Shown one piece after another: positions 1 to 9,632 of a stretch of 33,309 nucleotides of DNA. The position numbers and the translations under genes are program-made. Source of the DNA: Bacteroidaceae bacterium (GTDB lineage Bacteria > Bacteroidota > Bacteroidia > Bacteroidales > Bacteroidaceae); NCBI GenBank assembly GCA_017541025.1, contig JAFXZY010000018.1:1-33309 (forward strand), given 5' to 3'. Below the pieces are notes generated by a model. The model ran no database searches. It saw only the letters and a list, made by a program, of their open reading frames with translations, and was not told the origin of the DNA. How positions within the stretch are numbered: position 1 is the first letter of the stretch; each line of letters begins with the position of its first letter.

Positions 1-30
1 AAGTGTGATAATATAAGATATTAAAGCAGG

Positions 31-1368
31 ATGAAAGAGAGAATCGTTGTTTTAGGTGCAGCCGAGAGTGGTGTGGGTGCAGCAGTCCTGGCGCTCAAGA
101 AAGGTTTTGATGTTTTTGTCAGCGACATGGGAACCATAAAACCAGAATACAAGAGTATGCTGGAACAATATGCCATTGAGTGGGAGGAAGGACATCATTC
201 AGAAGAAAAGATTCTGAACGCTAAGGAAATCATTAAGAGCCCTGGTATCCCTGAGAATGCTCCGATGATCGTTAAAGCCCGTGAGGCAGGGATTCCCATC
301 ATCAACGAAATTGAATTTGCCGGCAGGTATACCCATGCTAAGATGATTTGTATTACAGGCTCTAACGGAAAGACCACAACCACCAGCCTCATCTATCATA
401 TCTTCAAGAATGCAGGTTATAACGTGGGGCTAGCAGGTAACATAGGCAGAAGCTTGGCGCTGCAGATTGCTGAAGGCAAGGAATATGACTATTATGTCAT
501 TGAGCTGAGCAGTTTCCAGCTCGACAACATGTATAAGTTCCGTGCCAACATTGCTGTTTTACTGAACATCACCCCCGACCATCTGGACCGCTACCACAAC
601 AGCATGCAGGAATATACAGATGCCAAGATGCGTATTTTACAAAACCAGACAGAAGAAGATGCTTTTGTATACTGGGCAGACGATCCCATAATTGCAAAAG
701 AATTAAAGAAATACGGTATAAAGTCTCAGATGTGTCCCTTCAGCATCCTCAAGAAGAACGGCATGATTGGCTACATCAACGATGGCCACTACGTAATTGA
801 ACGTCCTACCCCATTCAACATGGAGCAGGAAGGTCTGAGTCTGCATGGCAAGCACAACATGTACAACAGTCTGGCAGCAGGAATTGCCGCACACCTGAGT
901 GGCATCAAAGATGAAACGTTGAAAAAAAGCTTGGGAGACTTTGAAGGCGTAGAGCACAGGTTGGAGAAAGTGGCTCGTGTGGGCGGTGTACAGTACATCA
1001 ACGATTCTAAGGCAACAAACGTGGATGCCTGTTGGTACGCATTGGAGAGTATGACCACCCCCACCATTCTCATTATTGGAGGAAAAGACAAAGGCAACGA
1101 CTACAATGCCATTAAGGATTTGGTGAAGAAAAAATGTGCCGGATTGGTATTCCTGGGGGCTGATAACACAAAGTTACATAACTTCTTTGACGGCATGGGA
1201 ATACCCATAGCAGATACGCACAGCATGAAGGACTGCGTGGCAGAATGTGTAAAAATGGCTAAGCCAGGTTATACCGTACTACTGAGTCCCTGCTGCGCCA
1301 GCTTTGACCTTTTCAAGAACATGGAAGACCGGGGCGAACAATTCAAAGAACTGGTAAGGGCACTGTGA
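31..1368 (+). CDS. murD: UDP-N-acetylmuramoylalanine--D-glutamate ligase MurD
   Basis: Cytoplasmic ATP-dependent ligase that adds D-glutamate to UDP-MurNAc-L-Ala in peptidoglycan precursor synthesis. The 445-residue length is normal for MurD. An N-terminal Rossmann-like start (VVLGAAESGVG, residues 6-16) is followed by the Mur-ligase ATP loop GSNGKTTT (110-117). The central domain carries LLNITPDHLDRY, and the substrate-side motif HRLE..INDSKATN is near residues 310-330. The start follows a purine-rich AAGCAGG about 4 bases upstream. It heads the visible part of a dcw cluster; mraY would be expected just upstream, outside the window. Confidence 0.97.
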   Translation: MKERIVVLGAAESGVGAAVLALKKGFDVFVSDMGTIKPEYKSMLEQYAIEWEEGHHSEEKILNAKEIIKSPGIPENAPMIVKAREAGIPIINEIEFAGRYTHAKMICITGSNGKTTTTSLIYHIFKNAGYNVGLAGNIGRSLALQIAEGKEYDYYVIELSSFQLDNMYKFRANIAVLLNITPDHLDRYHNSMQEYTDAKMRILQNQTEEDAFVYWADDPIIAKELKKYGIKSQMCPFSILKKNGMIGYINDGHYVIERPTPFNMEQEGLSLHGKHNMYNSLAAGIAAHLSGIKDETLKKSLGDFEGVEHRLEKVARVGGVQYINDSKATNVDACWYALESMTTPTILIIGGKDKGNDYNAIKDLVKKKCAGLVFLGADNTKLHNFFDGMGIPIADTHSMKDCVAECVKMAKPGYTVLLSPCCASFDLFKNMEDRGEQFKELVRAL

Positions 1369-1386
1369 GTTGAGGGACTTATTAAA

Positions 1387-1407
1387 GTTTAGAGTTTAAA
1401 GTTTAAA
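1387..1407. repeat. Heptamer tandem repeat between murD and ftsW
   Basis: Three consecutive 7-base units, GTTTAGA-GTTTAAA-GTTTAAA, lie in the 48-base gap between murD and ftsW. Read on the other strand they resemble the TCTAAAC units at 15365-15392. They sit at a gene border and do not interrupt coding sequence. Confidence 0.75.
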
Positions 1408-1416
1408 GAACAATAT

Positions 1417-2610
1417 ATGACACTGAGCAATCTGAAGGAAAAAAGCTGGATGCAAGGCGACATGGTAATATGGATGGTGTTCCTATTCCTTTGCATGATA
1501 TCTGTTATTGAAGTTTACAGTGCCACAAGTACCATGACATATTCCAGCGGGCATTATTGGGACCCAGTGTTACGTCATAGCGCTTTCTTGGGTATAGGAA
1601 TAGTTTTTGCCTGGATCATAACGCAGATTTCGTGCAACTGGTTCAAACTCGCTTCACTTGTCGTACTGGCCATTTCCATATTGTTGCTCATTATTGTACT
1701 GTTTACAACCAAGATTAACGGTGGAGCCCGTTGGCTTGAGATAGGAAGGATTTCCTTCCAACCGTCTGAGTTGGCAAAAATGGGTCTGATTGGCTTCGCT
1801 GCTTTCGTACTCTCAACGTCAAGGGACGAGAAAGGAGCCTCCAAGATAGGCACCAAATGGGTTCTGGGTATTACAGCTTTCGTGCTTCTCCTTATTGCTA
1901 CCGAGAACCTTTCTACAGCAGGCATTATAGGTATAACCATCTTTGGCATATTATTCTATGCACAGGCACCCAAGAAATATCTTGCTGTCATTGTCGGGTT
2001 AGTCTTTGCCGGCCTTGTGTTAGGAGGTACTGCGGTCTATACCCTATCGAAATCAGAGGAAACAATGGAAAAGATGGCGCAAGGACCATTACACAGAATT
2101 CCAACCTGGATTCACCGACTTACCACAAGTAATGAGATTCCTGAAGACCCACAAGACTATCCTTTAACAGAGAATATACAAGTTACGCATGCCAACATTG
2201 CCATCGGAACATGCGGCATCATAGGAAAAGGACCGGGCAACTCAGTGCAGCGCGACTACCTGCCTCAAGCGTATTCCGACTTCATCTATGCTATCATCAT
2301 TGAGGAAACAGGAGTTTTTGGTCTGTTTGGCGTAATGTTCCTATACTTGCTATTGATGTGGCAGTCTATGAAGATTGCCAGTAGGTGCAAGTCGAGGTTC
2401 CCGTCGTATCTGGTTATGGGACTGGCGCTAATGATAGTGATTCAGGCTATGGTGAACATGGCTGTTGCTACGGGAGCATTCCCTGTAACAGGTCAGCCGC
2501 TTCCACTAATCAGTCGAGGCGGAACCAGCACCTTTGTGAACTGTGCCTATTTCGGCATGATTTTAAGCGTAAGCAGAACAGCAAAGAAGAAAGAAGAGAA
2601 TTCTATATAA
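1417..2610 (+). CDS. ftsW: FtsW, septal peptidoglycan glycosyltransferase (SEDS family)
   Basis: Polytopic SEDS protein that polymerises lipid II at the division septum with a class B PBP. At 397 residues it has many hydrophobic segments from about residue 17 onward. SEDS signatures present are NGGARWLEIG (about 96-105), FQPSELAKMG (about 109-118), GPGNSVQRDYLPQAYSDF, IIEETG, and the C-terminal PLPLISRGGTS. Position between murD and murG separates it from its paralogue RodA, which normally sits with mreBCD/pbp2. It is preceded by a short heptamer-repeat spacer and followed by murG after 12 bases, so it is probably in the same operon. Confidence 0.95.
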   Translation: MTLSNLKEKSWMQGDMVIWMVFLFLCMISVIEVYSATSTMTYSSGHYWDPVLRHSAFLGIGIVFAWIITQISCNWFKLASLVVLAISILLLIIVLFTTKINGGARWLEIGRISFQPSELAKMGLIGFAAFVLSTSRDEKGASKIGTKWVLGITAFVLLLIATENLSTAGIIGITIFGILFYAQAPKKYLAVIVGLVFAGLVLGGTAVYTLSKSEETMEKMAQGPLHRIPTWIHRLTTSNEIPEDPQDYPLTENIQVTHANIAIGTCGIIGKGPGNSVQRDYLPQAYSDFIYAIIIEETGVFGLFGVMFLYLLLMWQSMKIASRCKSRFPSYLVMGLALMIVIQAMVNMAVATGAFPVTGQPLPLISRGGTSTFVNCAYFGMILSVSRTAKKKEENSI

Positions 2611-2622
2611 TATATAAGGTAT

Positions 2623-3732
2623 ATGGACGATTTGAGAGTCATAATAAGCGGTGGTGGAACTGGAGGGCACATTTTTCCTGCAGTAAGCATTGCCAATGCA
2701 CTGAAAGAACTGTGTCCCAGGGCAGAGATTCTCTTTGTTGGTGCTGAGGGAAGAATGGAAATGCAAAAGGTTCCTGCTGCCGGCTATAAGATTGTGGGAC
2801 TGCCTGTCAGAGGCTTATTACGTCCCCTTTGGAAACCAGGCAACATAGGCGTGCTATGGGATTTCCTAAAAAGCAAGAAGGCTATCAAAAAGACCATACG
2901 CCAGTTTAAGCCACATGTAGCAGTAGGAGTAGGAGGATATGCCAGTTCCGCCACACTGAATGCCGCGTATGAGTTGGGTATCCCCTGCCTGATTCAGGAG
3001 CAGAACAGTTTTGCAGGACTGACCAACAAAACGTTGGCTAAGAAAGCCAGCAAGATTTGCGTCGCTTACGAAGGAATGGAACGTTTCTTCCCAAAAGATA
3101 AAATCATGCTCACAGGCAATCCTGTTCGGCAGAATCTGGTGAACAACAGCATCACGAAAGAAGAAGCTGCTAATGCCTTTAACCTTGAGGCCAACGTGCC
3201 AACCATACTCCTTGTAGGAGGAAGTCTGGGCGCTCGGACCATGAATGAAAGCGTTCTCCGGAATCTGGATAAGATAGCACAAGCTCCTGTTCAGTTTATC
3301 TGGCAGACAGGAGGCTATTACAAAGAAACCATCGCAAACGAGCTGAAAGGCAAGAATGTGCCCGACAATCTGTATATAACAGACTTTATTAGCAGAATGG
3401 ATATGGCATACCGACTGGCTGACCTTGTGATAAGCAGGGCTGGAGCCAGCAGCATAAGCGAACTTTGTCTGTTAGGGAAGCCAAGCATATTGGTTCCCAG
3501 CCCCAATGTGGCAGAAGACCATCAGACACATAACGCTATGGCATTGGTGAATAAACAGGCTGCCCTCTACGTTAAGGATGCCGATGCGGTATCAGAACTT
3601 ATCCCACTGGCTCTAAGAACGGTTGTTGATGCAGACAAGTTGAAGACATTAGGGGAGAATGCCTACAAAATGGCATATAAGGACTCTGCACGCGTCATTG
3701 CAGAGGAGGTTTTGAAATTAAAAAAGGAATAA
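2623..3732 (+). CDS. murG: MurG, lipid I to lipid II N-acetylglucosaminyltransferase
   Basis: Membrane-associated GT28 glycosyltransferase that transfers GlcNAc from UDP-GlcNAc to lipid I on the inner face of the cytoplasmic membrane. The N-terminal G-loop SGGGTGGHIFPA is at residues 9-20. A second glycine-rich element (LLVGGSLGARTMNES) opens the C-terminal domain. The UDP-sugar binding region includes ISRAGASSISEL and the downstream PSPNVAEDHQTHNA. Its 369-residue length is normal. The gene ends 4 bases before murC, consistent with translational coupling in the dcw operon. Confidence 0.97.
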   Translation: MDDLRVIISGGGTGGHIFPAVSIANALKELCPRAEILFVGAEGRMEMQKVPAAGYKIVGLPVRGLLRPLWKPGNIGVLWDFLKSKKAIKKTIRQFKPHVAVGVGGYASSATLNAAYELGIPCLIQEQNSFAGLTNKTLAKKASKICVAYEGMERFFPKDKIMLTGNPVRQNLVNNSITKEEAANAFNLEANVPTILLVGGSLGARTMNESVLRNLDKIAQAPVQFIWQTGGYYKETIANELKGKNVPDNLYITDFISRMDMAYRLADLVISRAGASSISELCLLGKPSILVPSPNVAEDHQTHNAMALVNKQAALYVKDADAVSELIPLALRTVVDADKLKTLGENAYKMAYKDSARVIAEEVLKLKKE

Positions 3733-3736
3733 AGAT

Positions 3737-5116
3737 ATGAATCTGAACGATATAAAATCAGTATATTTCGTCGGCATAGGCGGTATAGGAATGAGTGCCA
3801 TAGCCAGATATTTCCTGCACAGAGGAATGATTGTGGGCGGATACGACAAGACACCCAGCGACCTGACCAAGAAGCTGCAGGAAGAAGGCGCCTTTATTCA
3901 CTACACAGAAGATGTAGAACTGATACCTGCCGAATGTAAGAACGCTGACTCAACTCTTGTTATCTATACACCGGCAATACCTTCAGAGCACAAGGAACTG
4001 GTATTCTTCCGCGAGAACGGATTCGAGATACAGAAACGCGCTCAGGTTCTGGGTACACTTACCCGTTCGCTGAAAGGACTCTGTGTGGCAGGCACTCATG
4101 GTAAGACTACCACCAGTAGTATGGCAGCACATCTGCTGCATCAGAGCCATGTGGACTGCAATGCCTTCCTCGGCGGAATCACCAAGAACTACGGGACAAA
4201 CTATATCATCAGCAAAGACAGTCCTTACGTAGTGATAGAGGCTGATGAGTTCGACCGTAGCTTCCACTGGCTGACACCCTTTGCCAGTGTTATCACAGCC
4301 ACAGATGCCGACCATCTGGATATTTACGGAACAGAGGAGGCCTATCTGGAGAGTTTCAGCAAGTACAGCAGCCTCATCCAGCCTGGCGGATACCTTATTC
4401 TACATACTGGATTGAAGATGAAGCCCCGCACACAAGCAGGTGTTACCACTTATACCTATAGCCGTGAAGAAGGAGACTTCCATGCCGAGAATGTAAGGAT
4501 TGGCAATGGAGAAATCATTTTCGACCTGATATCACCACTTGGGAACATAAAGAACATCAAACTTGGTGTTCCCGTCAGTGTGAACATTGAGAACGGTATT
4601 GCGGCTATGGCACTCGCACAGATAGCAGGCGCCAATGAAGAAGAAATCCGCAGAGGAATGGAAACCTTCGGTGGCGTGGACCGCAGATTTGATTTCCGAC
4701 TGAAAACAGGCAAGATGGTATATCTAAGCGACTATGCTCACCATCCGGCAGAAATCCGGCAGAGCCTGCTAAGTATCAGGCAGCTTTATGAAGGAAAAAA
4801 AATAAAAGTTATATTTCAACCTCATTTGTACACAAGAACAAGAGACTTCTATCGCGAGTTTGCAGATGTGCTCTCTTTGCTGGATGATGTAACCATAGTA
4901 GACATCTATCCAGCAAGAGAAGCACCTATCCCTGGAGTGACCAGCGCACTTATCTACGACAACCTGCGTTCTGGCATAAAAAAGCAGATGTGTAAAAAAG
5001 AGGAGATATGCAATGTGGTACGTCAGGGAGGATTTGATGTACTTATCACATTGGGAGCAGGAGATATCGAGAATTATGCCAACCAAATAACAGAAATACT
5101 CAAGCCACTATCATGA
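3737..5116 (+). CDS. murC: UDP-N-acetylmuramate--L-alanine ligase MurC
   Basis: First amino-acid-adding Mur ligase, joining L-Ala to UDP-MurNAc in the cytoplasm. It has 459 residues, with an N-terminal dinucleotide-like loop FVGIGGIGMSAIA (11-23) and the ATP loop GTHGKTTTSS (119-128). The central domain has EADEFDRSF and ATDADHLDIY, and the C-terminal Mur domain has VDRRFDFR, DYAHHPAE and FQPHLYTRT. The stop codon overlaps the ftsQ start by 4 bases (ATGA), which argues for coupled translation. Confidence 0.97.
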   Translation: MNLNDIKSVYFVGIGGIGMSAIARYFLHRGMIVGGYDKTPSDLTKKLQEEGAFIHYTEDVELIPAECKNADSTLVIYTPAIPSEHKELVFFRENGFEIQKRAQVLGTLTRSLKGLCVAGTHGKTTTSSMAAHLLHQSHVDCNAFLGGITKNYGTNYIISKDSPYVVIEADEFDRSFHWLTPFASVITATDADHLDIYGTEEAYLESFSKYSSLIQPGGYLILHTGLKMKPRTQAGVTTYTYSREEGDFHAENVRIGNGEIIFDLISPLGNIKNIKLGVPVSVNIENGIAAMALAQIAGANEEEIRRGMETFGGVDRRFDFRLKTGKMVYLSDYAHHPAEIRQSLLSIRQLYEGKKIKVIFQPHLYTRTRDFYREFADVLSLLDDVTIVDIYPAREAPIPGVTSALIYDNLRSGIKKQMCKKEEICNVVRQGGFDVLITLGAGDIENYANQITEILKPLS

Positions 5117-5859
5117 GAATCGCCATCAAAGTAATACTCCTCCTATTGGTTGCAGGCTATCTGGGCTTCGCAATAATACGGTTCTCCCAACGTACGGAAG
5201 ATCGTGTATGCGAAGCTGTGGACATACAGATAACGGACAGTCTGGAAGGTGGATTCGTGACCACTGATTACATACATAATGTTTTAACCAAGAATAAAGT
5301 CTTTGCTGAAGGGCAGAAAATAAGCAGCATTGACATACAGAGGTTAGAGGACATCCTGCAGAAGGATCCTTATATCGACAGCGCCAGATGTTATTGCTCT
5401 GCAGCAAGCCATCTGTGTATTCAGATTATTCCACAACGGCCTATTCTTCATGTGATACAGGAGAACGGGAACAACTATTACCTTGACAGAAGCGGAGATA
5501 CCATGCCTGTAGACTATGTGAACATAGACCTTTGCGTTGCAACAGGCAACATCACAAAAGAATATGCAAAGAAAAACCTCCTGGAACTGGCAAGATTCAT
5601 ATACGAAGATGATTTCTGGGACAAACAGATAGAACAGATTCACGTAACAAGCAACCGCGAGATAGAGTTATACCCCAGAGTTGGAGAACATATAATAGTA
5701 TTAGGAACTGCAGATAACTTCCGAAAGAAGTTGGATAAGCTTATGATATTCTACAAGAAAGGACTCAGCAAGACAGGATGGAACAAATATTCCATTATTA
5801 ATCTGTCATATAACGGGCAGATAGTATGTACCAGGAAGAATAACACAAAAAAATTATAG
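5113..5859 (+). CDS. ftsQ: FtsQ/DivIB-type cell division protein
   Basis: Bitopic division protein expected to link the early Z-ring with FtsL/FtsB and the septal synthase. The 248 residues start with a short basic segment and one transmembrane helix (about residues 5-23, VILLLLVAGYLGFAII). A periplasmic POTRA-like region follows, with FVTTDYIHNVL and the typical IDIQRLEDILQKDPYIDSA, and then a beta-rich C-terminal domain. Sequence identity in this family is low, so the call rests on topology, the POTRA pattern and the position between murC and ftsA. It overlaps murC by 4 bases and ends 3 bases before ftsA. Confidence 0.88.
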   Translation: MRIAIKVILLLLVAGYLGFAIIRFSQRTEDRVCEAVDIQITDSLEGGFVTTDYIHNVLTKNKVFAEGQKISSIDIQRLEDILQKDPYIDSARCYCSAASHLCIQIIPQRPILHVIQENGNNYYLDRSGDTMPVDYVNIDLCVATGNITKEYAKKNLLELARFIYEDDFWDKQIEQIHVTSNREIELYPRVGEHIIVLGTADNFRKKLDKLMIFYKKGLSKTGWNKYSIINLSYNGQIVCTRKNNTKKL

Positions 5860-5862
5860 ACT

Positions 5863-7260
5863 ATGGGAGCAGAAAAGGACATTATCGTTGCCGTGGAACT
5901 AGGTTCCACCGCCATTAGGGGCATTGCTGGTAAAAGGGAGCCAGACGGTACCATGCGAATCTTGGCTATTGCACAAGAAGAAACCAAGGATTGCATCAGG
6001 AAAGGACTGGTTGATAATATTGACAAAACCACGCAAGCCATATCGCATGTTGTAAAGAAAATTAACGAGGAGTTAGGCATTTCCACAAAACGTGTCTTTA
6101 TGGGATTGTCTGGCCAGTCTCTAAGAACACTGGAGAATAAGGTTCCTTACCAGTTTGCAGAGAAAACACTCATCGACAACAAGCTGATTGACCAACTAAA
6201 GGAGATTAACAATGGTATTGTATATCCTCAAGCTAAAATCCACGATGTCATACCTCAGGAATACAGGATAGGCAATCGGTTTATTCAAGATCCTGTAGGT
6301 ATGCAAAGTGAACAGATAGAAGCACGCTTCGTCAATGTTGTTGCCCGTAATGGCATGAGCGAGAATATTGAACGGTGCGTCAGAAATGCCGGTCTTGAGG
6401 TGGCAGATTTGTTTATCTCTCCCATTTGTCTGGCAGACAGTCTGCTTTCAGCCAACGAGAAGCGTTCAGGTTGCGCGTTAGTAGATATCGGAGCCGACAC
6501 AACAACTATCTCTGTGTATTATTCCAATTTGCTACGGCACCTCGTTGTTATTCCTTTGGGAGGTAACAATGTCACCACAGACATCAGTACTAAGAGCATC
6601 GAGTTAGGAGAGGCTGAGGAGCTTAAGCTTAAATATGGCACAGCCTGGCATGAGAGCGAAGAGGAACCAAACAAGAACAAGATTCAAATAAGCTTTGATC
6701 GCACCATCACAGAAGGTGAGCTCAATAATATCACAGAAGCCCGATATGAGGAGATTATCGTTAATATCTGGGCACATATTGAACCATACAAGGACAAACT
6801 GCTTTCAGGGATACTACTGACTGGCGGAGCAAGCAAGGCAAAGAATCTTGCCAAGGCTATTACTGAGTACACACAAACTGATAAGCAAATCAGGTTTGCA
6901 AAAGGACTGCCACTAAACATAAAACTGGCTTCAAACATTCACGTTCCAGAAGACAGCAATCTGAACACACTTATGGCGTTATTGCTAAAAGGCGACCAGA
7001 ACTGTGTCGGTGAAGCCCCTGAAATAACAGAAGTTAGTCCTGTAGAGGCAGAAGAACCTGCTGTGGGAATCTCCACAAAGGAAGATGAACCCGCAGTTGT
7101 AGATAGCTCTGCGAACCTACAAGACGAAAACGCCGAGGAGGAGAAAAAGCCTAAGAAGGATGGCAATGTAAAGAAGAAGATACATAATGTATTTAGTGTA
7201 ATAAAGAAGATGTTGACCGACCCAGAGGAGGAAGATGAAGAGATAACTGACGAAAATTAA
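5863..7260 (+). CDS. ftsA: FtsA, actin-like Z-ring membrane tether
   Basis: Actin/Hsp70-fold ATPase that anchors FtsZ filaments to the membrane. The 465 residues open with AVELGSTAIRG (phosphate-1 loop). Later landmarks are CALVDIGADTTTISVY (phosphate-2 region) and GILLTGGASKAKNL (adenosine region). After the fold comes a long acidic linker rich in Glu/Pro/Ala (about 385-430), then a basic amphipathic stretch (KKKIHNVFSVIKKML, about 438-452) that fits the FtsA membrane-targeting sequence, and an acidic end. It is followed by ftsZ after 20 bases. Confidence 0.95.
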   Translation: MGAEKDIIVAVELGSTAIRGIAGKREPDGTMRILAIAQEETKDCIRKGLVDNIDKTTQAISHVVKKINEELGISTKRVFMGLSGQSLRTLENKVPYQFAEKTLIDNKLIDQLKEINNGIVYPQAKIHDVIPQEYRIGNRFIQDPVGMQSEQIEARFVNVVARNGMSENIERCVRNAGLEVADLFISPICLADSLLSANEKRSGCALVDIGADTTTISVYYSNLLRHLVVIPLGGNNVTTDISTKSIELGEAEELKLKYGTAWHESEEEPNKNKIQISFDRTITEGELNNITEARYEEIIVNIWAHIEPYKDKLLSGILLTGGASKAKNLAKAITEYTQTDKQIRFAKGLPLNIKLASNIHVPEDSNLNTLMALLLKGDQNCVGEAPEITEVSPVEAEEPAVGISTKEDEPAVVDSSANLQDENAEEEKKPKKDGNVKKKIHNVFSVIKKMLTDPEEEDEEITDEN

Positions 7261-7280
7261 CAGTAAAAGTAGGATGTATT

Positions 7281-8600
7281 ATGGCAGACAATATGAATTT
7301 CAACCAAGGAGGCATTTCATTTAATTTCGAGTCAAAAGCATCACAAAGCATCATCAAGGTCATTGGTGTTGGCGGTGGTGGCGGAAATGCCGTTAATCAC
7401 ATGTATCGTGAAGGTATCCATGATGTTACCTACGTTCTATGCAATACCGATAAAAAGGCGTTAAGCGACTCTCCCATACCCAACCATCTGCAGTTAGGAA
7501 AAGACGGACTTGGAGCAGGAAACCGTCCTGAGAAGGCAAGACAGGCTGCATTGGAGAGCTTGGACGAAATCAAGGAAATGCTCAGTGACGGTACCCGTAT
7601 GGTATTCATCACGGCAGGAATGGGCGGAGGAACCGGTACCGGTGCAGCACCGATCATTGCCCAGTGCGCCAAGGATGCAGGCATCCTTACCGTCGGAATT
7701 GTTACCATTCCCTTCAAGTTCGAGGGCAATAAGAAGATTAATCAGGCATTGGATGGCGTAGAAGAAATATCCAAGCATGTTGATGCCCTGTTGGTCATTA
7801 ATAACGAACGTCTTCGCGAAATCTATCCGGAACTCACCGTGCTGACTGCTTTTGCAAAAGCTGATGATACGCTTAGCATTGCAGCAAAGAGCATTGCAGA
7901 GATTATCACCATGCATGGTATCATGAACCTCGACTTCCAGGATGTAACAACTGTCCTGAAAGATGGTGGTGTAGCCATTATGAGTACAGGATACGGAGAA
8001 GGAGAAAATCGTGTAACAAAGGCCATCAATGAGGCATTGAACAGTCCTCTGTTAAATAACAACGATATCTTCAACTCTAAGAAAGTGCTCCTGAATATCA
8101 ACTTCTGCAGCGATAAAGAAGACGAAAGTCTTATGATGGAGGAAATGAACGAGGTGAACGACTTCATGAGAAAGTTCCGCGAGGATGTAGAGACAAAATG
8201 GGGTTTGGCTACCGACAGTTCATTGGGCAATAAGGTTAAGATTACCCTGCTCGCTACCGGTTTCGGCTTACAGAACGTTCCAGGCATATCGGAAATATCT
8301 GAGCAGCAATCCCGCGAAAAGGCTGCCATTGCCGCTGAAGAGAAGCAGAAAGAGGGCGAGCGTATCGAAATGTACTACGGAAGCGATGTCAGTTCACCCA
8401 GACGCCGTCGGTATGTCCACATCTTCAGAGACGACGAACTCGACAATGATGACATCATTTCTATGGTTGAAACATTGCCCACTTACCGTCGCACCAAGGA
8501 AGACCTGAACAAGCTCGCCTCGGCCAAGCCCGCAGCAACCCCATCATTGGACAGCCCGTCCGAGCCTGAGCCGGATGGAATTCTGACATTCAATTTTTAA
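7281..8600 (+). CDS. ftsZ: FtsZ, tubulin-like cell division GTPase
   Basis: Forms the Z-ring that scaffolds division. It has 439 residues. The glycine-rich IKVIGVGGGGGNAVNHM is at 25-41, the tubulin signature GGGTGTG at 115-121, and the T7-loop region is the segment NLDFQDVTTVLKDGG. The C-terminal part contains a linker and a basic/acidic stretch with DDIISMVETLPTYRRTKEDL. This differs from the textbook IPAFLRRQ tail but fits the proline-arginine pattern of the FtsA-binding peptide (inference). It is the last gene of the visible dcw cluster. recO converges on it with only 15 bases between stop codons, and no clear terminator hairpin is visible there. Confidence 0.98.
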   Translation: MADNMNFNQGGISFNFESKASQSIIKVIGVGGGGGNAVNHMYREGIHDVTYVLCNTDKKALSDSPIPNHLQLGKDGLGAGNRPEKARQAALESLDEIKEMLSDGTRMVFITAGMGGGTGTGAAPIIAQCAKDAGILTVGIVTIPFKFEGNKKINQALDGVEEISKHVDALLVINNERLREIYPELTVLTAFAKADDTLSIAAKSIAEIITMHGIMNLDFQDVTTVLKDGGVAIMSTGYGEGENRVTKAINEALNSPLLNNNDIFNSKKVLLNINFCSDKEDESLMMEEMNEVNDFMRKFREDVETKWGLATDSSLGNKVKITLLATGFGLQNVPGISEISEQQSREKAAIAAEEKQKEGERIEMYYGSDVSSPRRRRYVHIFRDDELDNDDIISMVETLPTYRRTKEDLNKLASAKPAATPSLDSPSEPEPDGILTFNF

Positions 8601-8615
8601 TAAGGTTCAGTAGTT

Positions 8616-9341
8616 TTACGAGAATACCGTTCGCAGCACATCCAAGGATTTCAGTTCAGGAAATTCCGGGATGTGCATGCGATAGTACTTCAGCAGAGCA
8701 TTCAGCACTCTTGCCCTTTGCTGACGGTTGAACCTGAAAAGATGCATCGTTGCATAATCCATCCTCAGGAGGTGAGGCAGGAAAGCCGATTCTTCCGAGT
8801 CCAAGTACTCACCGTGGGCCGGTAGTACACCTATCATTGTCGCCTCTCTCATGTCAAACACCATCCCTTGAGCACTTTTCTGTACATTAGGCCAGAAACC
8901 TAGAAAACGAGTAAGGCGAATCAGGAATACAAGGTGGAAATTAGCAACAGCTTTTTCTGAACGGTCCAACCATTGCAGGCTGTTACATATATAAAGAAAC
9001 AAAGACGGGTTCTCCGTTTCGTGCTTTAAAGCATGGTACAGGAACTCGGAAAGAAAGAGAGAGAGCGTCCCTTTGATAGGATCGTAAGGCAATGAATCAT
9101 AAGAGGTGTACAGCTTCATATCACGTATCCGTTGCAGAGCCTGATTCGGCCTGTAATCAAAATCCACTTCCAGTATATTCAACGGACGCAACAGAAGCGT
9201 CTTTACATTACTGCGCTTCTGCTTGGGCATTTTAACCAGAAAGCCCAGATTCCCATGCAGCTGGGTATAGATATTCACAATAACGCTCTCGTCATTGTAT
9301 CTTACCTGATGAAGCACTACTCCTATCGTCCGCTCTAACAT
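8616..9341 (-). CDS. recO: DNA repair protein RecO
   Basis: Recombination mediator that, with RecR, loads RecA on SSB-coated DNA. It has 241 residues. The N-terminal OB-fold region includes TIGVVLHQVRYNDESVIVNIYTQ and LGFLVKMPKQKRSN. A helical C-terminal half follows, with the family-like segment FHLVFLIRLTRFLGFWPN. No CxxC pair typical of zinc-binding RecO forms is seen. It is transcribed toward ftsZ and divergently from the tRNA-Glu/rpsT unit. Confidence 0.9.
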   Translation of the reverse strand: MLERTIGVVLHQVRYNDESVIVNIYTQLHGNLGFLVKMPKQKRSNVKTLLLRPLNILEVDFDYRPNQALQRIRDMKLYTSYDSLPYDPIKGTLSLFLSEFLYHALKHETENPSLFLYICNSLQWLDRSEKAVANFHLVFLIRLTRFLGFWPNVQKSAQGMVFDMREATMIGVLPAHGEYLDSEESAFLPHLLRMDYATMHLFRFNRQQRARVLNALLKYYRMHIPEFPELKSLDVLRTVFS

Positions 9342-9444
9342 GCTCGATTATCTCATATTTTATGGTAAAGTTAACAAAAATAATGATGATTTTGGGTCTG
9401 TCAGCCAATTTTTACACAACAAAATACATTTTTCTTCAAAAATA

Positions 9445-9476
9445 TTTTGTCAGTCAACGAAAAACGCCTACCTTTG
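9445..9476 (+). promoter_or_regulatory. Bacteroidetes-type promoter for tRNA-Glu and rpsT
   Basis: The -7 box TACCTTTG (9469-9476) matches the Bacteroidetes consensus TAnnTTTG exactly. A TTTTG -33 box (9445-9449) lies 19 bases upstream. Transcription would begin about 10 bases downstream and run through the tRNA into rpsT. The rest of the 188-base recO-tRNA gap is AT-rich with no other feature seen. Confidence 0.8.
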
Positions 9477-9529
9477 CAACCGCAATTGAGGACACCACCT
9501 CGAAAGCACTGGTTAAACACCGAAGGTTT

Positions 9530-9601
9530 GGTCCCTTCGTCTATCGGTTAGGACGAGAGATTTTCATTCTCTAAAGAGGAGTTCGACTCTCCTAGGGACT
9601 A
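9530..9601 (+). tRNA. tRNA-Glu (anticodon UUC)
   Basis: A full cloverleaf can be drawn by hand. The acceptor arm GGTCCCT pairs with AGGGACT (G1-U72 wobble). The D arm contains GGTTAGGAC. The anticodon stem AGAGA/TCTCT has the loop TTTTCAT, giving anticodon TTC. The T arm is GAGGA-GTTCGAC-TCTCC. CCA is not encoded; the discriminator base is A. It lies 31 bases upstream of rpsT with no terminator between, so the two are probably co-transcribed and separated by tRNA processing. Confidence 0.96.
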
Positions 9602-9632
9602 CAAAAGAACAAAATAAAAAACAAAATTCAAA

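Noticed and set aside
9362-9574. Open frame of 70 codons on the + strand
   Set aside because: It covers a consensus promoter and half of the tRNA-Glu gene, with no ribosome-binding context and no family likeness.
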